A program made the translations under genes and the position numbers. Of a stretch of DNA of 64,000 nucleotides, positions 47,035 to 55,813 are shown piece by piece. Every line of letters begins with the position of its first letter. The first letter of the stretch is position 1. The notes beneath the pieces are model-generated. The model was not told where the DNA came from and searched no databases. It worked only from the letters and a program-made list of their open reading frames with translations. The DNA is taken from NCBI GenBank assembly GCA_025989215.1, contig JAPDNP010000008.1, forward strand, positions 124,001-188,000. The letters are read 5' to 3'. The DNA comes from Neisseriaceae bacterium JH1-16. Lineage in GTDB: Bacteria; Pseudomonadota; Gammaproteobacteria; Burkholderiales; Chromobacteriaceae.

Positions 47035-47424
47035 ATGCCCGCCCTCGGCCTCGACCACTACAATCTGCGCGCCGCCCGCCCCTTGTTGGACGAGCTCAAA
47101 GCGTTCTACATCACCGCGGTCGGGCTCAGCGAGGGACCACGCCCTCCGTTCGCCAGTTTCGGCTACTGGCTGTACGCCGGCGGGCAGGCAGTACTGCACC
47201 TGAGCGAGGCTCGCCCCGACGAGCCGCGCCCGCCAAACAACAGCGGCACCTTCGACCATGTCGCGTTCCGCTGCGCTGATCTGGTGGCGATGACGGCCCG
47301 GCTCGATACGCTCGGCATCGCCTACCGGCAGGCCGAAGTGCCACAGAGCGGGACGCGGCAGCTGTTCTTCCGCGACCCGGCCGGCAATGGCGTGGAACTG
47401 AACTTCGCCGCAGCGACAGAATAA
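47035..47424 (+). CDS. VOC (glyoxalase/dioxygenase) superfamily protein
   Basis: 129 residues with paired beta-alpha-beta-beta-beta modules: LDHYNLRAARPLLDELKAFYITAVGLSEGPRPPF, then FDHVAFRCADLVAMTARLDTLGIAYRQAEVPQSGTRQLFFRDPAGNGVELNF. Possible metal ligands are His8, His in TFDHVAF and Glu in GVELNF. Substrate unknown. Unlike the VOC remnant at 16886-17050, this copy is full length. Confidence 0.87.
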   Translation: MPALGLDHYNLRAARPLLDELKAFYITAVGLSEGPRPPFASFGYWLYAGGQAVLHLSEARPDEPRPPNNSGTFDHVAFRCADLVAMTARLDTLGIAYRQAEVPQSGTRQLFFRDPAGNGVELNFAAATE

Positions 47425-47511
47425 GTACGGCCCGGCCAGCTTGGCCGAAGGCCGCATAAAGCGCCGGCGGAACTACCGCCGGGCACATCACGAGAAAGCA
47501 AAGGGAAACAC

Positions 47512-47919
47512 ATGACTCACAGCACGCCGATCAAGGTGCGCGGCTACCACCTAGACCTGTACGGCCACGTCAACAACGCCCGTTATCTGGAGTTCCTCGA
47601 GGAAGCGCGCTGGAGCTTCTTCGAGGAGCGCGGCGACCTGCCCTGGTTCCTGCAATCGGGGCTGGCGCTGGTGGTGGTCAACATCAATATCGATTACCGG
47701 CGCGCCGCGACGATGAACGAGCTGTTGGCGATCGACACCTCGGTGAAGAGCGTCGGGCGCCGCAGTGCAGTGATGCACCAGACGGTGCGCCTCGACGGCA
47801 CCGACACCGTGGTGGCCGAAGCGGATGTGACCTTTGTCGTGTACGATGGCGCCCAGCAGAAAGCCGTGCCGCTCGAGGGTCAGCTCAAGGAACTTCTCGA
47901 AGCGATGCAGGACGAATGA
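47512..47919 (+). CDS. Hotdog-fold acyl-CoA thioesterase (YbgC/4HBT-like)
   Basis: 135 residues. IKVRGYHLDLYGHVNNARYLEFLEEARWSFFEE is the 4-hydroxybenzoyl-CoA thioesterase motif with the catalytic Asp in DLYGHVNNARY, followed by LVVVNINIDYRRAATMNELLAIDTSVKSVGRRSAVMHQTV. Acyl specificity cannot be deduced. A TlpA-like gene follows 26 bp downstream. Confidence 0.9.
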   Translation: MTHSTPIKVRGYHLDLYGHVNNARYLEFLEEARWSFFEERGDLPWFLQSGLALVVVNINIDYRRAATMNELLAIDTSVKSVGRRSAVMHQTVRLDGTDTVVAEADVTFVVYDGAQQKAVPLEGQLKELLEAMQDE

Positions 47920-47945
47920 TCCACCTACATGCCTGAACGACGACG

Positions 47946-48437
47946 ATGAAGAAGGTCCTGTTTGCCCTGGTCGGCGTGGCGATTGCCGCGCTGGTCGCGT
48001 ATACCGTGTTTTTCGACAAGGAATCGGCTCCCGAGGTCAGCTACACCTCGCTGACCGGTCAGACTGCAACCACCAGCTCGCTGAAGGGCAAGGTGGTGCT
48101 GGTCAACTTCTGGGCCACCAGCTGCACTGGCTGCGTCGCCGAGATGGCCAAGCTGAAGGCGACGCACGAGCGCTATGCGCCGCAGGGCTACGAGACCGTC
48201 GCCGTGGCGATGAGCTACGACCCGCCCAACTACGTGAAGGCCTTCGTCAGCGACAACAAGCTGCCATTCTTCGTCACCCTCGACACCAGCGGCAGCATCG
48301 CCAAGGCCTTCGGCGACATCCAGCTGGCGCCAACCACCTTCCTGATCGACAAGCACGGCAAGGTGATCAAGCGCTATGTCGGCGAGCCGAACTTCGCCGA
48401 GCTGCGCGGCCTGATCGAGCAGGCATTGAAGGCCTGA
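47946..48437 (+). CDS. TlpA/ResA-like thioredoxin-fold protein
   Basis: 163 residues with an N-terminal signal anchor (VLFALVGVAIAALVAYTVFF) and a redoxin domain. LKGKVVLVNFWATSCTGCVAEMAKL has the active site C-T-G-C, an uncommon pair of middle residues, and FGDIQLAPTTFLIDKHGKVIKRYVG holds the cis-Pro. A periplasmic thiol reductase is likely, for cytochrome c maturation or similar. The terminator that follows is shared with moeB. Confidence 0.9.
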   Translation: MKKVLFALVGVAIAALVAYTVFFDKESAPEVSYTSLTGQTATTSSLKGKVVLVNFWATSCTGCVAEMAKLKATHERYAPQGYETVAVAMSYDPPNYVKAFVSDNKLPFFVTLDTSGSIAKAFGDIQLAPTTFLIDKHGKVIKRYVGEPNFAELRGLIEQALKA

Positions 48438-48454
48438 GTCGTTCCGGCATGAAA

Positions 48455-48480
48455 AAAGCCCCGCGATGCGGGGCTTTTTC
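48455..48480. terminator. Bidirectional terminator between the TlpA-like gene and moeB
   Basis: AAAAGCCCCGC, loop GAT, GCGGGGCTTTTT. A 9-mer copy (48485) follows immediately. Confidence 0.9.
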
Positions 48481-48495
48481 GTTGTTCGGCCAACC

Positions 48496-49260
48496 TTAGC
48501 CAGCCGGGCGCTGTGCACACACCGGACAGGCCGGATCGCGCGGCACCTTCATTGCTCGGAACTCGCCGGTCAGCGCCTCGTACAGCGTCAGCCGCCCCAG
48601 GCTTGGCCGAATCCCGGCCAGCAGCTTGATCGCCTCGACCGCCTGCAGGCTGCCGATCACCCCGACCAGCGGCGCCAGCACACCGAAGGTGGCACACGGC
48701 CCGTCGCTCGCCTCGCCCTCGTCCGGGAACAGACAGTGGTAGCACGGCGATGCCGCATCGCGGGTGTCGAACACCGCCAGCTGGCCCGAGAAGCGCACCG
48801 CCGCGCCGGACACCAGTGGCACCCCGGCGGCGACACAGGCGGCGTTCACCGCGTGGCGGGTGGCGAAGTTGTCGCAGCAGTCGAGCACCACGTCGTGCGC
48901 GGCCACCTGTTCGGCCAACATCGCGGCATCGAGCCGTGCCGCCAGCGGGTGCACCGTGATATCGGGATTGAGTGCGCGCATGTGCTGCGCCGCCGATTCG
49001 GCCTTGTTGACGCCGAGGCTGGTCATATCATGGGCGATCTGGCGCTGCAGATTGGTCAGTTCGACCACGTCGTCGTCGGCGATGGTGATGGTGCCGACGC
49101 CGGCGCTGGCGAGATACAGCGCCACCGGCGAGCCGAGCCCGCCGGCGCCGACCACCAGCGCGCGTGCGCTGCTCAGGCGCTCTTGGCCCTCGATGTCGAT
49201 TTCCGGCAGCAGGATGTGGCGGCTGTAACGCAGCAGCGCCTGGTCGTTCAATTCGGTCAT
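48496..49260 (-). CDS. moeB: MoeB/ThiF-family adenylyltransferase
   Basis: Activates the C-terminal Gly-Gly of MoaD/ThiS-type sulfur carriers. ATG 49260 (MTELNDQALLRYSRHILLPEIDIEGQERL) gives 254 residues. The nucleotide motif is VVGAGGLGSPVALYLASAGVGTITIADDD, with VVELTNLQRQIAH, a zinc-type cysteine pair SPCYHCLFPD and a second CPVCAQ near the end. MoeB and ThiF cannot be told apart by sequence alone. Three 9-mer copies lie in or beside it (48485, 48603, 48910). Confidence 0.88.
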   Translation of the reverse strand: MTELNDQALLRYSRHILLPEIDIEGQERLSSARALVVGAGGLGSPVALYLASAGVGTITIADDDVVELTNLQRQIAHDMTSLGVNKAESAAQHMRALNPDITVHPLAARLDAAMLAEQVAAHDVVLDCCDNFATRHAVNAACVAAGVPLVSGAAVRFSGQLAVFDTRDAASPCYHCLFPDEGEASDGPCATFGVLAPLVGVIGSLQAVEAIKLLAGIRPSLGRLTLYEALTGEFRAMKVPRDPACPVCAQRPAG

Positions 49261-49342
49261 GATGAATAGCGGGAATGGGAGGCCAGGCGACAAAAAGGCA
49301 CGGCGACCGCTCGATTCTAGAGCAAGAGCGCCGTAGACGCGA

Positions 49343-49389
49343 CATCGCCCGGCCGGCCACGCTAATGAGGCGTGGCGGACCGGGCGATG
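49343..49389 (-). other. Strong hairpin downstream of ntrX
   Basis: CATCGCCCGG (49343-49352) pairs with CCGGGCGATG (49380-49389), and GCCACGC (49356-49362) with GCGTGGC (49370-49376). The stem is 17 bp with one internal loop. It lies 20 bp past the ntrX stop and has no T run, so it is more likely an mRNA 3'-end stabiliser or Rho-assisted end than an intrinsic terminator. Confidence 0.55.
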
Positions 49390-49408
49390 CCGGGGCAGTC
49401 AGTCTGGC

Positions 49409-50692
49409 TCAGGACGAAGAAGACGGCTCTTCGGCGGTCCGGCGCGAGAACTTGATGCCCAGCTGCTTGAGCTTGCGGTACAGGTGGGTGCGTTCCAGGC
49501 CCACTTTCAGCGCCACGCGGCTCATATTGCCGTTCTCCAGCGTGATGTGGTACTCGAAGTAACGACGCTCCAGCTGTTCGCGCAGTTCGCGCAGCGGCAG
49601 GTTGAAGTCGAAGCCGGTCTCTTCCACCGGTTTCTCGTGCTTGAACTGCGCCAGCACCTTGCTGACTTCCGGTGCGTCGATCGCGTCGGCCTCGGCGGTC
49701 AACGCGATGCTCTTCAGAATGCTGCGCAGCTGTTCGAGGTTGCCCGGCCAGTCGTACTGGCGCAGCGCGTTCAGCGCAGCGGTGGTCAGCTTGCGCGGCG
49801 GCACCTGCTTCGACTCCACCAGTTCGGTCAACAGCTGCTCGGCCAGATGGATGATGTCTTCGGCGTGTTCACGCAGCGGCGGGATCGGCACGATCACGCT
49901 GGACAGCGCGGTCAACAGGCGGTTGTCGCACTCCGGGTCGACCAGCAACTCCTGCAGCGGGCGGCTGCACGAGCACACCAGTCGCACATTGAAACGATCG
50001 AGCTTGGACAACAGGAACAGCAGGCCCTGCTGGATGCGGCGCGGATACTGGCCGATCTCCGGCAGGTAGAGCACGCCGTTATTGGCCTTCTGCAGCAGTT
50101 CCAGCGGCGCGTCGGCCAGCTGCTCGAGCTTGGCCGGGGTCACCCACGGGGTGTTGCCCTGGTGGAAGAAACGCGCCACCAGTTCGAAACCGGAACCCGG
50201 CTCGCCGGTCAGCAGCACCGGCGACTTCACCTTGGACACCCGCTCAAGCTGGCGCTTCAGTTCCTGGATCGGCTCGCTGCGGCCGAGCTTGTCGAGCGAC
50301 AGCGAGGTATTGGCCTGCATATCGCCGTATTTCAGGCCGCGCTGTACCGTCGCCAGCAGCTTCTGCAACGCGATCGGTTTTTCCAGGAAATCGAAGGCGC
50401 CGATGCGGGTCGCCTCGACTGCGGTGTCGATGCTGGCGTGGCCCGACATCATCACCACCGGCATGTTCAGCTGGCCGGACTTGGCCCACTCCTTGAGCAG
50501 GGTCACCCCGTCGCAGTCCGGCATCCAGATGTCCAGCAGCACCAACGCTGGGCGGATCTGGTTGCGCAACTGCCGCGCCACTTCGGCGTTTTCGGCCAAG
50601 GCAACCGAATAGCCTTCGTCCTGCAGAATCTCCGACAGAAGCTCGCGAATGCCGATTTCGTCGTCGACAATCAAGATATCGCTGCTACGCAT
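49409..50692 (-). CDS. ntrX: NtrX-type response regulator with degenerate AAA+ domain
   Basis: 427 residues. The receiver domain (about 1-120) has DDE acidic residues, the phospho-acceptor Asp54 in VLLDIWMPDCDG and the EKPI lysine. The central domain keeps the fold, but Walker A at 163-170 reads GEPGSGFE instead of GExGxGKE, so the lysine is lost. The sigma54-contact motif GAFTGA is absent. The C-terminal Fis-type HTH (GNMSRVALKVGLERTHLYRKLKQLGI) is intact. It therefore probably acts as an ordinary DNA-binding regulator rather than a sigma54 activator. Neisseria NtrX shows the same loss and controls respiratory genes. The start overlaps the ntrY stop by one base. Confidence 0.93.
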   Translation of the reverse strand: MRSSDILIVDDEIGIRELLSEILQDEGYSVALAENAEVARQLRNQIRPALVLLDIWMPDCDGVTLLKEWAKSGQLNMPVVMMSGHASIDTAVEATRIGAFDFLEKPIALQKLLATVQRGLKYGDMQANTSLSLDKLGRSEPIQELKRQLERVSKVKSPVLLTGEPGSGFELVARFFHQGNTPWVTPAKLEQLADAPLELLQKANNGVLYLPEIGQYPRRIQQGLLFLLSKLDRFNVRLVCSCSRPLQELLVDPECDNRLLTALSSVIVPIPPLREHAEDIIHLAEQLLTELVESKQVPPRKLTTAALNALRQYDWPGNLEQLRSILKSIALTAEADAIDAPEVSKVLAQFKHEKPVEETGFDFNLPLRELREQLERRYFEYHITLENGNMSRVALKVGLERTHLYRKLKQLGIKFSRRTAEEPSSSS

Positions 50693-52800
50693 TAAGCCTC
50701 CAGCAACGGCAAGGTGATAAGAATGCGTGCGCCATGTGGTTCGGCGTTGCTAAGCGTGATCGCACCGTGATGTTCCTCTATTATTTTTTTCACCACTGCC
50801 AAACCGAGACCGGTCCCCTTTGGCTTGTTGGTCACGTAAGGCTCGAAGGCCCGCGGCAGGATATCCGGGCTGAAGCCCGCTCCACTATCCTCGACGCACA
50901 ACCGTACCTCGTGGCCAACCAGACGGCTGCTAATGTGTATCATCGGGATGTCAACGTCAAGGACCGCATCCTGCGCATTTTGTAGCAAATTGTGCAGCAC
51001 CTGCCGCAACAGTGCCGCATCGCCCATGATTCTGAGCGGTCCGTCGGCCAGTTCCACCTTCAAGGCCGGATTGGCTTCGTACAGCGTCAGCACCTCGCGG
51101 ATCACCCCATTCACGTTCAACGGCGACAGCTGGGTTCGCGGCGCGCGGGCGTAGTCGCGGAACGCATCGACCATGCCCTTGAGCGCGCCCACCTGCTTGA
51201 CGATGGTGTCGGTGGAGCGGCGCAGCATGTCGGCGTCGGGACCGGCCAGCTTGTCGGTCAGCTTCATCGCCAGGCGCTCGGCGGCCAGCTGGATCGGCGT
51301 CAGCGGATTGCGAATCTCGTGCGCCAGTCGCTTGGCCACCTCGCCCCAGGCGGCATCGCGCTGCGCGCGCAATAGCTCGGTAATATCGTCGAACACCACC
51401 ACATAACCGCTGCCCGAGCGCTCCGGCAGCGGCGTGCCGCGCGCCAAGAGGATCAGCGACGCGCTCGACGTCACATAGTCGAGCTGCTGCTGCCACTCGC
51501 CCTTTTTAGCGGTGGCCGCTTGCTCGCGCACGATGTCGATCAGCGGCGACATCGCCGGCTTCAATGTGGCCCAGGCGGTAAACGGCTCGCCGACCAGCTC
51601 GGAAAAGTCGACCCCCAGGATGTGCGCGGCGCTGGTATTGGCGGCGCGCAGATGCCAGCTGGCATCGAAGGCCATCACCCCGGCGGTCAGGTTGGCGAGG
51701 ATGCTCTCCAGGTACAGTTTGGCCGCCTCTTCCTGGCGGCGGTTCTCGTCGGCGCTGTGACGCGCCTCCTCGAGCTGCTGGGTCATGCGGTTGAACAGCG
51801 TGGTCAGCATACCGAGCTCGTCGCGCCGGTATACCGGATGGCGCTTGGAGAAGTCGCCCTGCGCCACCGCCCGGGTACCGGCGGCCAACTCCGACAACGG
51901 TGCCGACAGGCGCTCGGACAGGAACAGCGCAAACGCCAGCGCCGCGGTCAGCGCCAGCATGAACGACAGCAGCAGCGTCAGCATGTAGAAGGTCTTGAGC
52001 CCGTCGCGCGAGATCAGCAACTGACGGTATTCGGAGCGGGCATTCTCGATCAGCGAGGCGTCGCGGGCGATCCTATCCGGCGCGCTCTGGCGCACCGCCA
52101 GGATGCGCTGCTGATCGTCGAGGGTGCGGTAGCTGGCCAAGACGCGCAGCACCAGGCCGCGATCCCCCTCGTTTTCGATCGTCTCCAGCGGCCGGCGCAG
52201 CTTGATCTGGCGTATCGATTCGCGCGACGGCGGCACCGGGATCGCCGAGGCTTGGCTCGCGGCGAAGCCGATTAGTTGGCCGTCGCGGCTGAACACCGAC
52301 ACCTCCGACAGGCCCAGCTGTTCGCGCAGCCGCTCCAGCTTCGACGGCAACAGGCCGTCCGGCGTGTCGGACACATCGTCGAGGATCACCCGCGACTTGC
52401 GCGATACGTCTTCGAGCATCGCGCCCAGCGCATTGCGCCCCAGATCCAGGCCGCGGTCGAGCGCACTCTCGACGCGCACGTCGAACCAGCTCTCGATGCT
52501 GCGGGTGAGGAACTGCGCCGAGATGGTGAATACCAGCACGCCGGGCACCAGTGCCACCAGCGCGAACATGATGGTGAGTTTCTGGGTGAGCTTGGCGCCG
52601 AACTCGCGCTGCTTGAGGCGGCGGCGCAACCTGAGCAACTGACGGGTGATCACGCCGACCAGGCCGGTCAGTACCAGCGCGTTCAGGCCGAACACCCACC
52701 AGTAGTATTCGGCCAACTTGGAGGTATTGCCGGTGGACAACGCCAGCAGATACAGCAGGATGGTACCGAGCGTGGCGACGGCGAGGATCACCTGGCGCAT
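50692..52800 (-). CDS. ntrY: NtrY-type sensor histidine kinase
   Basis: 702 residues. Two N-terminal membrane segments (VATLGTILLYLLALSTG and YYWWVFGLNALVLTGLVGVIT) plus a third near the VALVPGVLVFTISAQF region come first. A periplasmic loop follows, then a fourth segment (LTLLLSFMLALTAALAFALFLS), HAMP, PAS (ANLTAGVMAFDASWHLRAAN), the H-box LAHEIRNPLTPIQLAAERL with phospho-His, N-box NLLQNAQDAVLD and G boxes DSGAGFSPDILPRAFEPYVTNKPKGTGLGLAVVKKI. It forms a pair with NtrX, and is coupled to DUF4390 upstream and ntrX downstream by one-base overlaps. Confidence 0.95.
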   Translation of the reverse strand: MRQVILAVATLGTILLYLLALSTGNTSKLAEYYWWVFGLNALVLTGLVGVITRQLLRLRRRLKQREFGAKLTQKLTIMFALVALVPGVLVFTISAQFLTRSIESWFDVRVESALDRGLDLGRNALGAMLEDVSRKSRVILDDVSDTPDGLLPSKLERLREQLGLSEVSVFSRDGQLIGFAASQASAIPVPPSRESIRQIKLRRPLETIENEGDRGLVLRVLASYRTLDDQQRILAVRQSAPDRIARDASLIENARSEYRQLLISRDGLKTFYMLTLLLSFMLALTAALAFALFLSERLSAPLSELAAGTRAVAQGDFSKRHPVYRRDELGMLTTLFNRMTQQLEEARHSADENRRQEEAAKLYLESILANLTAGVMAFDASWHLRAANTSAAHILGVDFSELVGEPFTAWATLKPAMSPLIDIVREQAATAKKGEWQQQLDYVTSSASLILLARGTPLPERSGSGYVVVFDDITELLRAQRDAAWGEVAKRLAHEIRNPLTPIQLAAERLAMKLTDKLAGPDADMLRRSTDTIVKQVGALKGMVDAFRDYARAPRTQLSPLNVNGVIREVLTLYEANPALKVELADGPLRIMGDAALLRQVLHNLLQNAQDAVLDVDIPMIHISSRLVGHEVRLCVEDSGAGFSPDILPRAFEPYVTNKPKGTGLGLAVVKKIIEEHHGAITLSNAEPHGARILITLPLLEA

Positions 52801-53414
52801 CAGTTGGCTCCGGCCGGACGCGGCTGCACGTTCAGGTCGGTCCAGCCGGACGACAGCGCCCAGTCGGAAGAGCCCAGCGCATTGAACTGGAAGGGCTTGG
52901 GCAGCTCGCCGAAATCGAGCACCAGCCGCACCCGGCCGGCCACGTCGCCCGGTTTCAGGCCGTCGAGCGTGCCCGAGTCGAGCACGCGCCAGCCGGTGAT
53001 GGCGCCGGTGGCGTTGAGCGCCTCGTTCAGCGTGGCGTAATGGTTGGCCAGGCTGCCGATCGACACCCGGTAGCGGTTGGTCAGGCTGTGGTAGCTGAGC
53101 TTGAAATCGATGGAGGCGGTGGGGTCGAACCAGTTGCCGAGCTTCAAGCGGTAGGCAGTCAGCCGCGGCTTGGTCAGCTCGAACTCGAGCCGGAAATTCA
53201 GCGCCACCCCCTGCGCCAGCGCCTGCGACAGCGTCGACGGCAGGCGCAGGCCGAAGCGGGTGCTCAGCGACAGCTGCCCGTCGCTGGTCAGCTCGGCCTC
53301 GGCGCGGCGTACCTCGATCGACTCGGCGCGACTGATCAGCGGCACCAACGCCAGCCCGACCAGCAGGACGAGCAGGTTAATGCTTTTGAAGCAGCGCGTA
53401 ATAAAAGCCGTCAT
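52800..53414 (-). CDS. DUF4390 domain exported protein
   Basis: 204 residues from ATG 53414, which overlaps rsmB by 38 bp. Signal peptide MTAFITRCFKSINLLVLLVGLALVPLISRA. The mature part is beta-rich (IEVRRAEAELTSDGQLSLSTRFGLRLPSTLSQALAQGVALNFRLEFEL). DUF4390 lies between rsmB and ntrY in many betaproteobacteria, so it may be a periplasmic partner of the NtrY sensor; this is inference from synteny only. Confidence 0.88.
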   Translation of the reverse strand: MTAFITRCFKSINLLVLLVGLALVPLISRAESIEVRRAEAELTSDGQLSLSTRFGLRLPSTLSQALAQGVALNFRLEFELTKPRLTAYRLKLGNWFDPTASIDFKLSYHSLTNRYRVSIGSLANHYATLNEALNATGAITGWRVLDSGTLDGLKPGDVAGRVRLVLDFGELPKPFQFNALGSSDWALSSGWTDLNVQPRPAGAN

Positions 53415-54627
53415 GTCGCTCGCAGGGCAGCAGCTGCTCGTCACCAGTGCAGACCGCGTCGGGATGACGGGCCAGGAAGGCGTCGAGCTGCTGACGGTTC
53501 TCTTCGGGAAAAATCGAGCAGGTAGCGTAAAGCATTTTGCCGCCCGAAGCGAGCAGCGGCCATAGCGCGTCGAGCATCGCCGCCTGCTGGCGGGCCAGTT
53601 CGGCGAAATCACCCGGGCGGCGCAGCCACTTGATGTCCGGATGGCGGCGCACCACGCCGCTGGCCGAGCACGGTACGTCGGCGAGGATGCGGTCGAACGG
53701 CACGCCGTCCCACCAGATCGCCGGCTGGGCCGCATCGCCCTGGCGCACGTCGGCCGAAAGGCCGAGCCGGGACAGATTGTCCATCACCCGTTCGAGTCGG
53801 GCCGCGTCGACGTCCAGCGCGGTCACGCTTACCCGGGCGCTCTCCAGCATATGGCCGGTCTTGCCGCCCGGCGCCGCGCAGGCGTCGAGCACGCGCTGGC
53901 CGTCGGCCAGCTCCAGCCGCGCGGCCGCCTGCTGCGCGCCCCAGTCCTGCACCGACGCCAGCCCCTCAGCGAAGCCCGGCAGCTCGCGCACATTGCACGG
54001 TTTCGCCAGCAGCACCGCGGTCGCGTCGAGCGCCTCGGCGGCGATGTCCTGTTCGGCCAATTTCGCCACGTAGCCGGCCGCGTCGCCGTGCAGGCGGTTG
54101 ACGCGCAGCGTCATCGGCGGATGGGCATTGCTCGCCGCAACCACCGCCTGCCAGTCGGCCGGATAGGCGGTCTTCAGGCGATCGATCCACCAGCGCGGAT
54201 GGTTGCTGCTCGCCTCGTTGTCGCGCGCCGCGGCATCGGTCAACTCGTCCTGCTGGCGCTGGAAGCTGCGCAGCACGCCATTGACCAGGCCCTTGAACTT
54301 GCCGCGCGCCAGCTTCTCGGCCTCGCGCACCGCGTTGTCGACCACCGCGTACGGCGCGGCGCGGGTGTGCGCCAGCTGGTAGAGCGCCACCAGCAGCAAG
54401 CGCTCCACCGCCGGCTCGGGCAGCGGGCGCGGCACCAGCTTGCGCAACCAGAACTTCAGTTCGGCCAGGCGGCGCACGCTGCCGTAGGCGATGTCCTGCA
54501 AGGCGCCGCGGTTGCTCGGCGACAGATCGCCGGCGCGGCGGAAGGCGGCGTCGAGCGCCTCGGTAAGAGTGCGCCCCTCGTCGATGCGGCCGAGGATGTC
54601 GGCGGCCAGGGCCTGGATGCTTGCCAT
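53377..54627 (-). CDS. rsmB: 16S rRNA m5C967 methyltransferase RsmB
   Basis: 416 residues from ATG 54627. The N-terminal NusB-like domain (about 1-145: VERLLLVALYQLAHTRAAPYAVVDNAVREAEKLARGKFKGLVNGVLRSF) precedes the catalytic domain with SAM motif I LDACAAPGGKTGHML, DVDAARLERV, ILADVPCSASGVVRRHPD (nucleophile motif PC) and YATCSIFPEEN (TC motif). An earlier in-frame start at 54735 is not supported. Its 3' end overlaps DUF4390. One 9-mer copy (54052) encodes LAE. Confidence 0.94.
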   Translation of the reverse strand: MASIQALAADILGRIDEGRTLTEALDAAFRRAGDLSPSNRGALQDIAYGSVRRLAELKFWLRKLVPRPLPEPAVERLLLVALYQLAHTRAAPYAVVDNAVREAEKLARGKFKGLVNGVLRSFQRQQDELTDAAARDNEASSNHPRWWIDRLKTAYPADWQAVVAASNAHPPMTLRVNRLHGDAAGYVAKLAEQDIAAEALDATAVLLAKPCNVRELPGFAEGLASVQDWGAQQAAARLELADGQRVLDACAAPGGKTGHMLESARVSVTALDVDAARLERVMDNLSRLGLSADVRQGDAAQPAIWWDGVPFDRILADVPCSASGVVRRHPDIKWLRRPGDFAELARQQAAMLDALWPLLASGGKMLYATCSIFPEENRQQLDAFLARHPDAVCTGDEQLLPCERHDGFYYALLQKH

Positions 54628-54770
54628 GTGGGTCTCGTCTGGAAATGCGCCGGCCACAGTCCCGCATTGCGTCGACTGTGGCCGGAGGTTCAAAAGGTTG
54701 GCCGCATGATACGGCCAGAAGCATACCGCTGACAAAGCGCCGCGCCCGGCGGGCTCTGACTTGCCCTGCG

Positions 54771-55625
54771 CTAGCCCACACCGCGGGCGATGTCGTGCAG
54801 GCGCGCGATGCGCTCGGCGGTCTCCGGGTGGGTGCGAAACAGCCCCGCCATGCTACCGGCGCCGGACAGCGGGTTGATGATCATCATCTGCGCGGTTTCC
54901 GGATGCGCTTCTGCCGACGGCATCGCGATGCCCTGCGCGTAGTGCTCGATCTTCTGCAAGGCGCTAGCCAGCGCCAGCGGGTCGCCCGAGATCGCCGCGC
55001 CGCCGCGGTCGGCCTCGAATTCGCGGGCGCGCGAAATCGCCATCTGGATCAGGCTGGCTGCCATCGGCGCCAGCAGCGCCACCGCCAGGCGCGGCAGCAG
55101 GCCGACCGGCTGGCCGTTCTCGTCGCGGCCGCCGAAGAACATCGCGAAGTTGGCCAACGCCGAGATCGCGCCGGCCATCGTCGCCGACACCGTCGACAGC
55201 AAGGTGTCGCGGTGCTGCACGTGCGCCAGCTCGTGCGCCATCACCCCACGCAGTTCGCGGTAGTCGAGCAGGCGCATGATGCCGGCGGTGGCCGCCACCG
55301 CGGCGTGCTCCGGATCGCGACCGGTGGCGAAGGCGTTGGGCTGTTCCTCGTGGATCACGTAGACGCGCGGCATCGGCAGGCCGGCGCGCTGCGCCAGCTC
55401 GGCAACCAGGCCGTAGAACTCCGGCGCCGACTGCGCGTCGACTTCCTGCGCGTTGTACATGCGCAACACCATCTGGTCGGAGTTCCACCACGCCCACACG
55501 TTCATCCCGCCGCCGAACAGCAAGGCCAGCAGCATGCCGCTCTTACCGCCGAGCATCCCGCCTATCACCATGAACAGCGCGACAATCGCCGCCATCAGCA
55601 CGCTGGTCTTCAACCAGTTATCCAT
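54771..55625 (-). CDS. htpX: Membrane zinc metalloprotease HtpX
   Basis: Membrane-bound quality-control protease, 284 residues. Two N-terminal membrane helices ([34 protein letters not shown]), the zinc motif [11 protein letters not shown], two more hydrophobic segments ([20 protein letters not shown] and [18 protein letters not shown]) and the third ligand region [16 protein letters not shown] 55625 or 55631 is possible. A palindromic element separates it from fmt, 45 bp before the start, so it may disturb co-transcription. Confidence 0.95.
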   Translation of the reverse strand: MDNWLKTSVLMAAIVALFMVIGGMLGGKSGMLLALLFGGGMNVWAWWNSDQMVLRMYNAQEVDAQSAPEFYGLVAELAQRAGLPMPRVYVIHEEQPNAFATGRDPEHAAVAATAGIMRLLDYRELRGVMAHELAHVQHRDTLLSTVSATMAGAISALANFAMFFGGRDENGQPVGLLPRLAVALLAPMAASLIQMAISRAREFEADRGGAAISGDPLALASALQKIEHYAQGIAMPSAEAHPETAQMMIINPLSGAGSMAGLFRTHPETAERIARLHDIARGVG

Positions 55626-55670
55626 CCGCATCCGTCCTAATTGTGTTGATCCACCCCGCACAGGGGGCCC

Positions 55671-55813
55671 AGAACCTGTTTACGATCTCGCGAACAAAGG
55701 GTCAGCCAAGGCGAAATGAGGTGAAAAAGCGGAATGGACATGGAGTCCATGAGCATTTTGAGCCTCATTTCAACGCAGGATCACCCGAGTGCAGCAGATC
55801 GTAAATAGGTTCT
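55671..55813. repeat. MITE-like element with 18-bp terminal inverted repeats, flush with the fmt stop
   Basis: The left end AGAACCTGTTTACGATCT (55671-55688) and the complement of the right end, AGAACCTATTTACGATCT (55796-55813), match at 17 of 18. The element is 143 bp and folds as a long imperfect palindrome with internal arms GCGAAATGAGGTGAAAA and TTTTGAGCCTCATTTC, and TGGACATGGAGTCCA at the centre. Its last base is the final base of the fmt stop codon read leftward. It is the most complete copy of the family seen at 12483 and 44951. No coding capacity. Confidence 0.88.
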
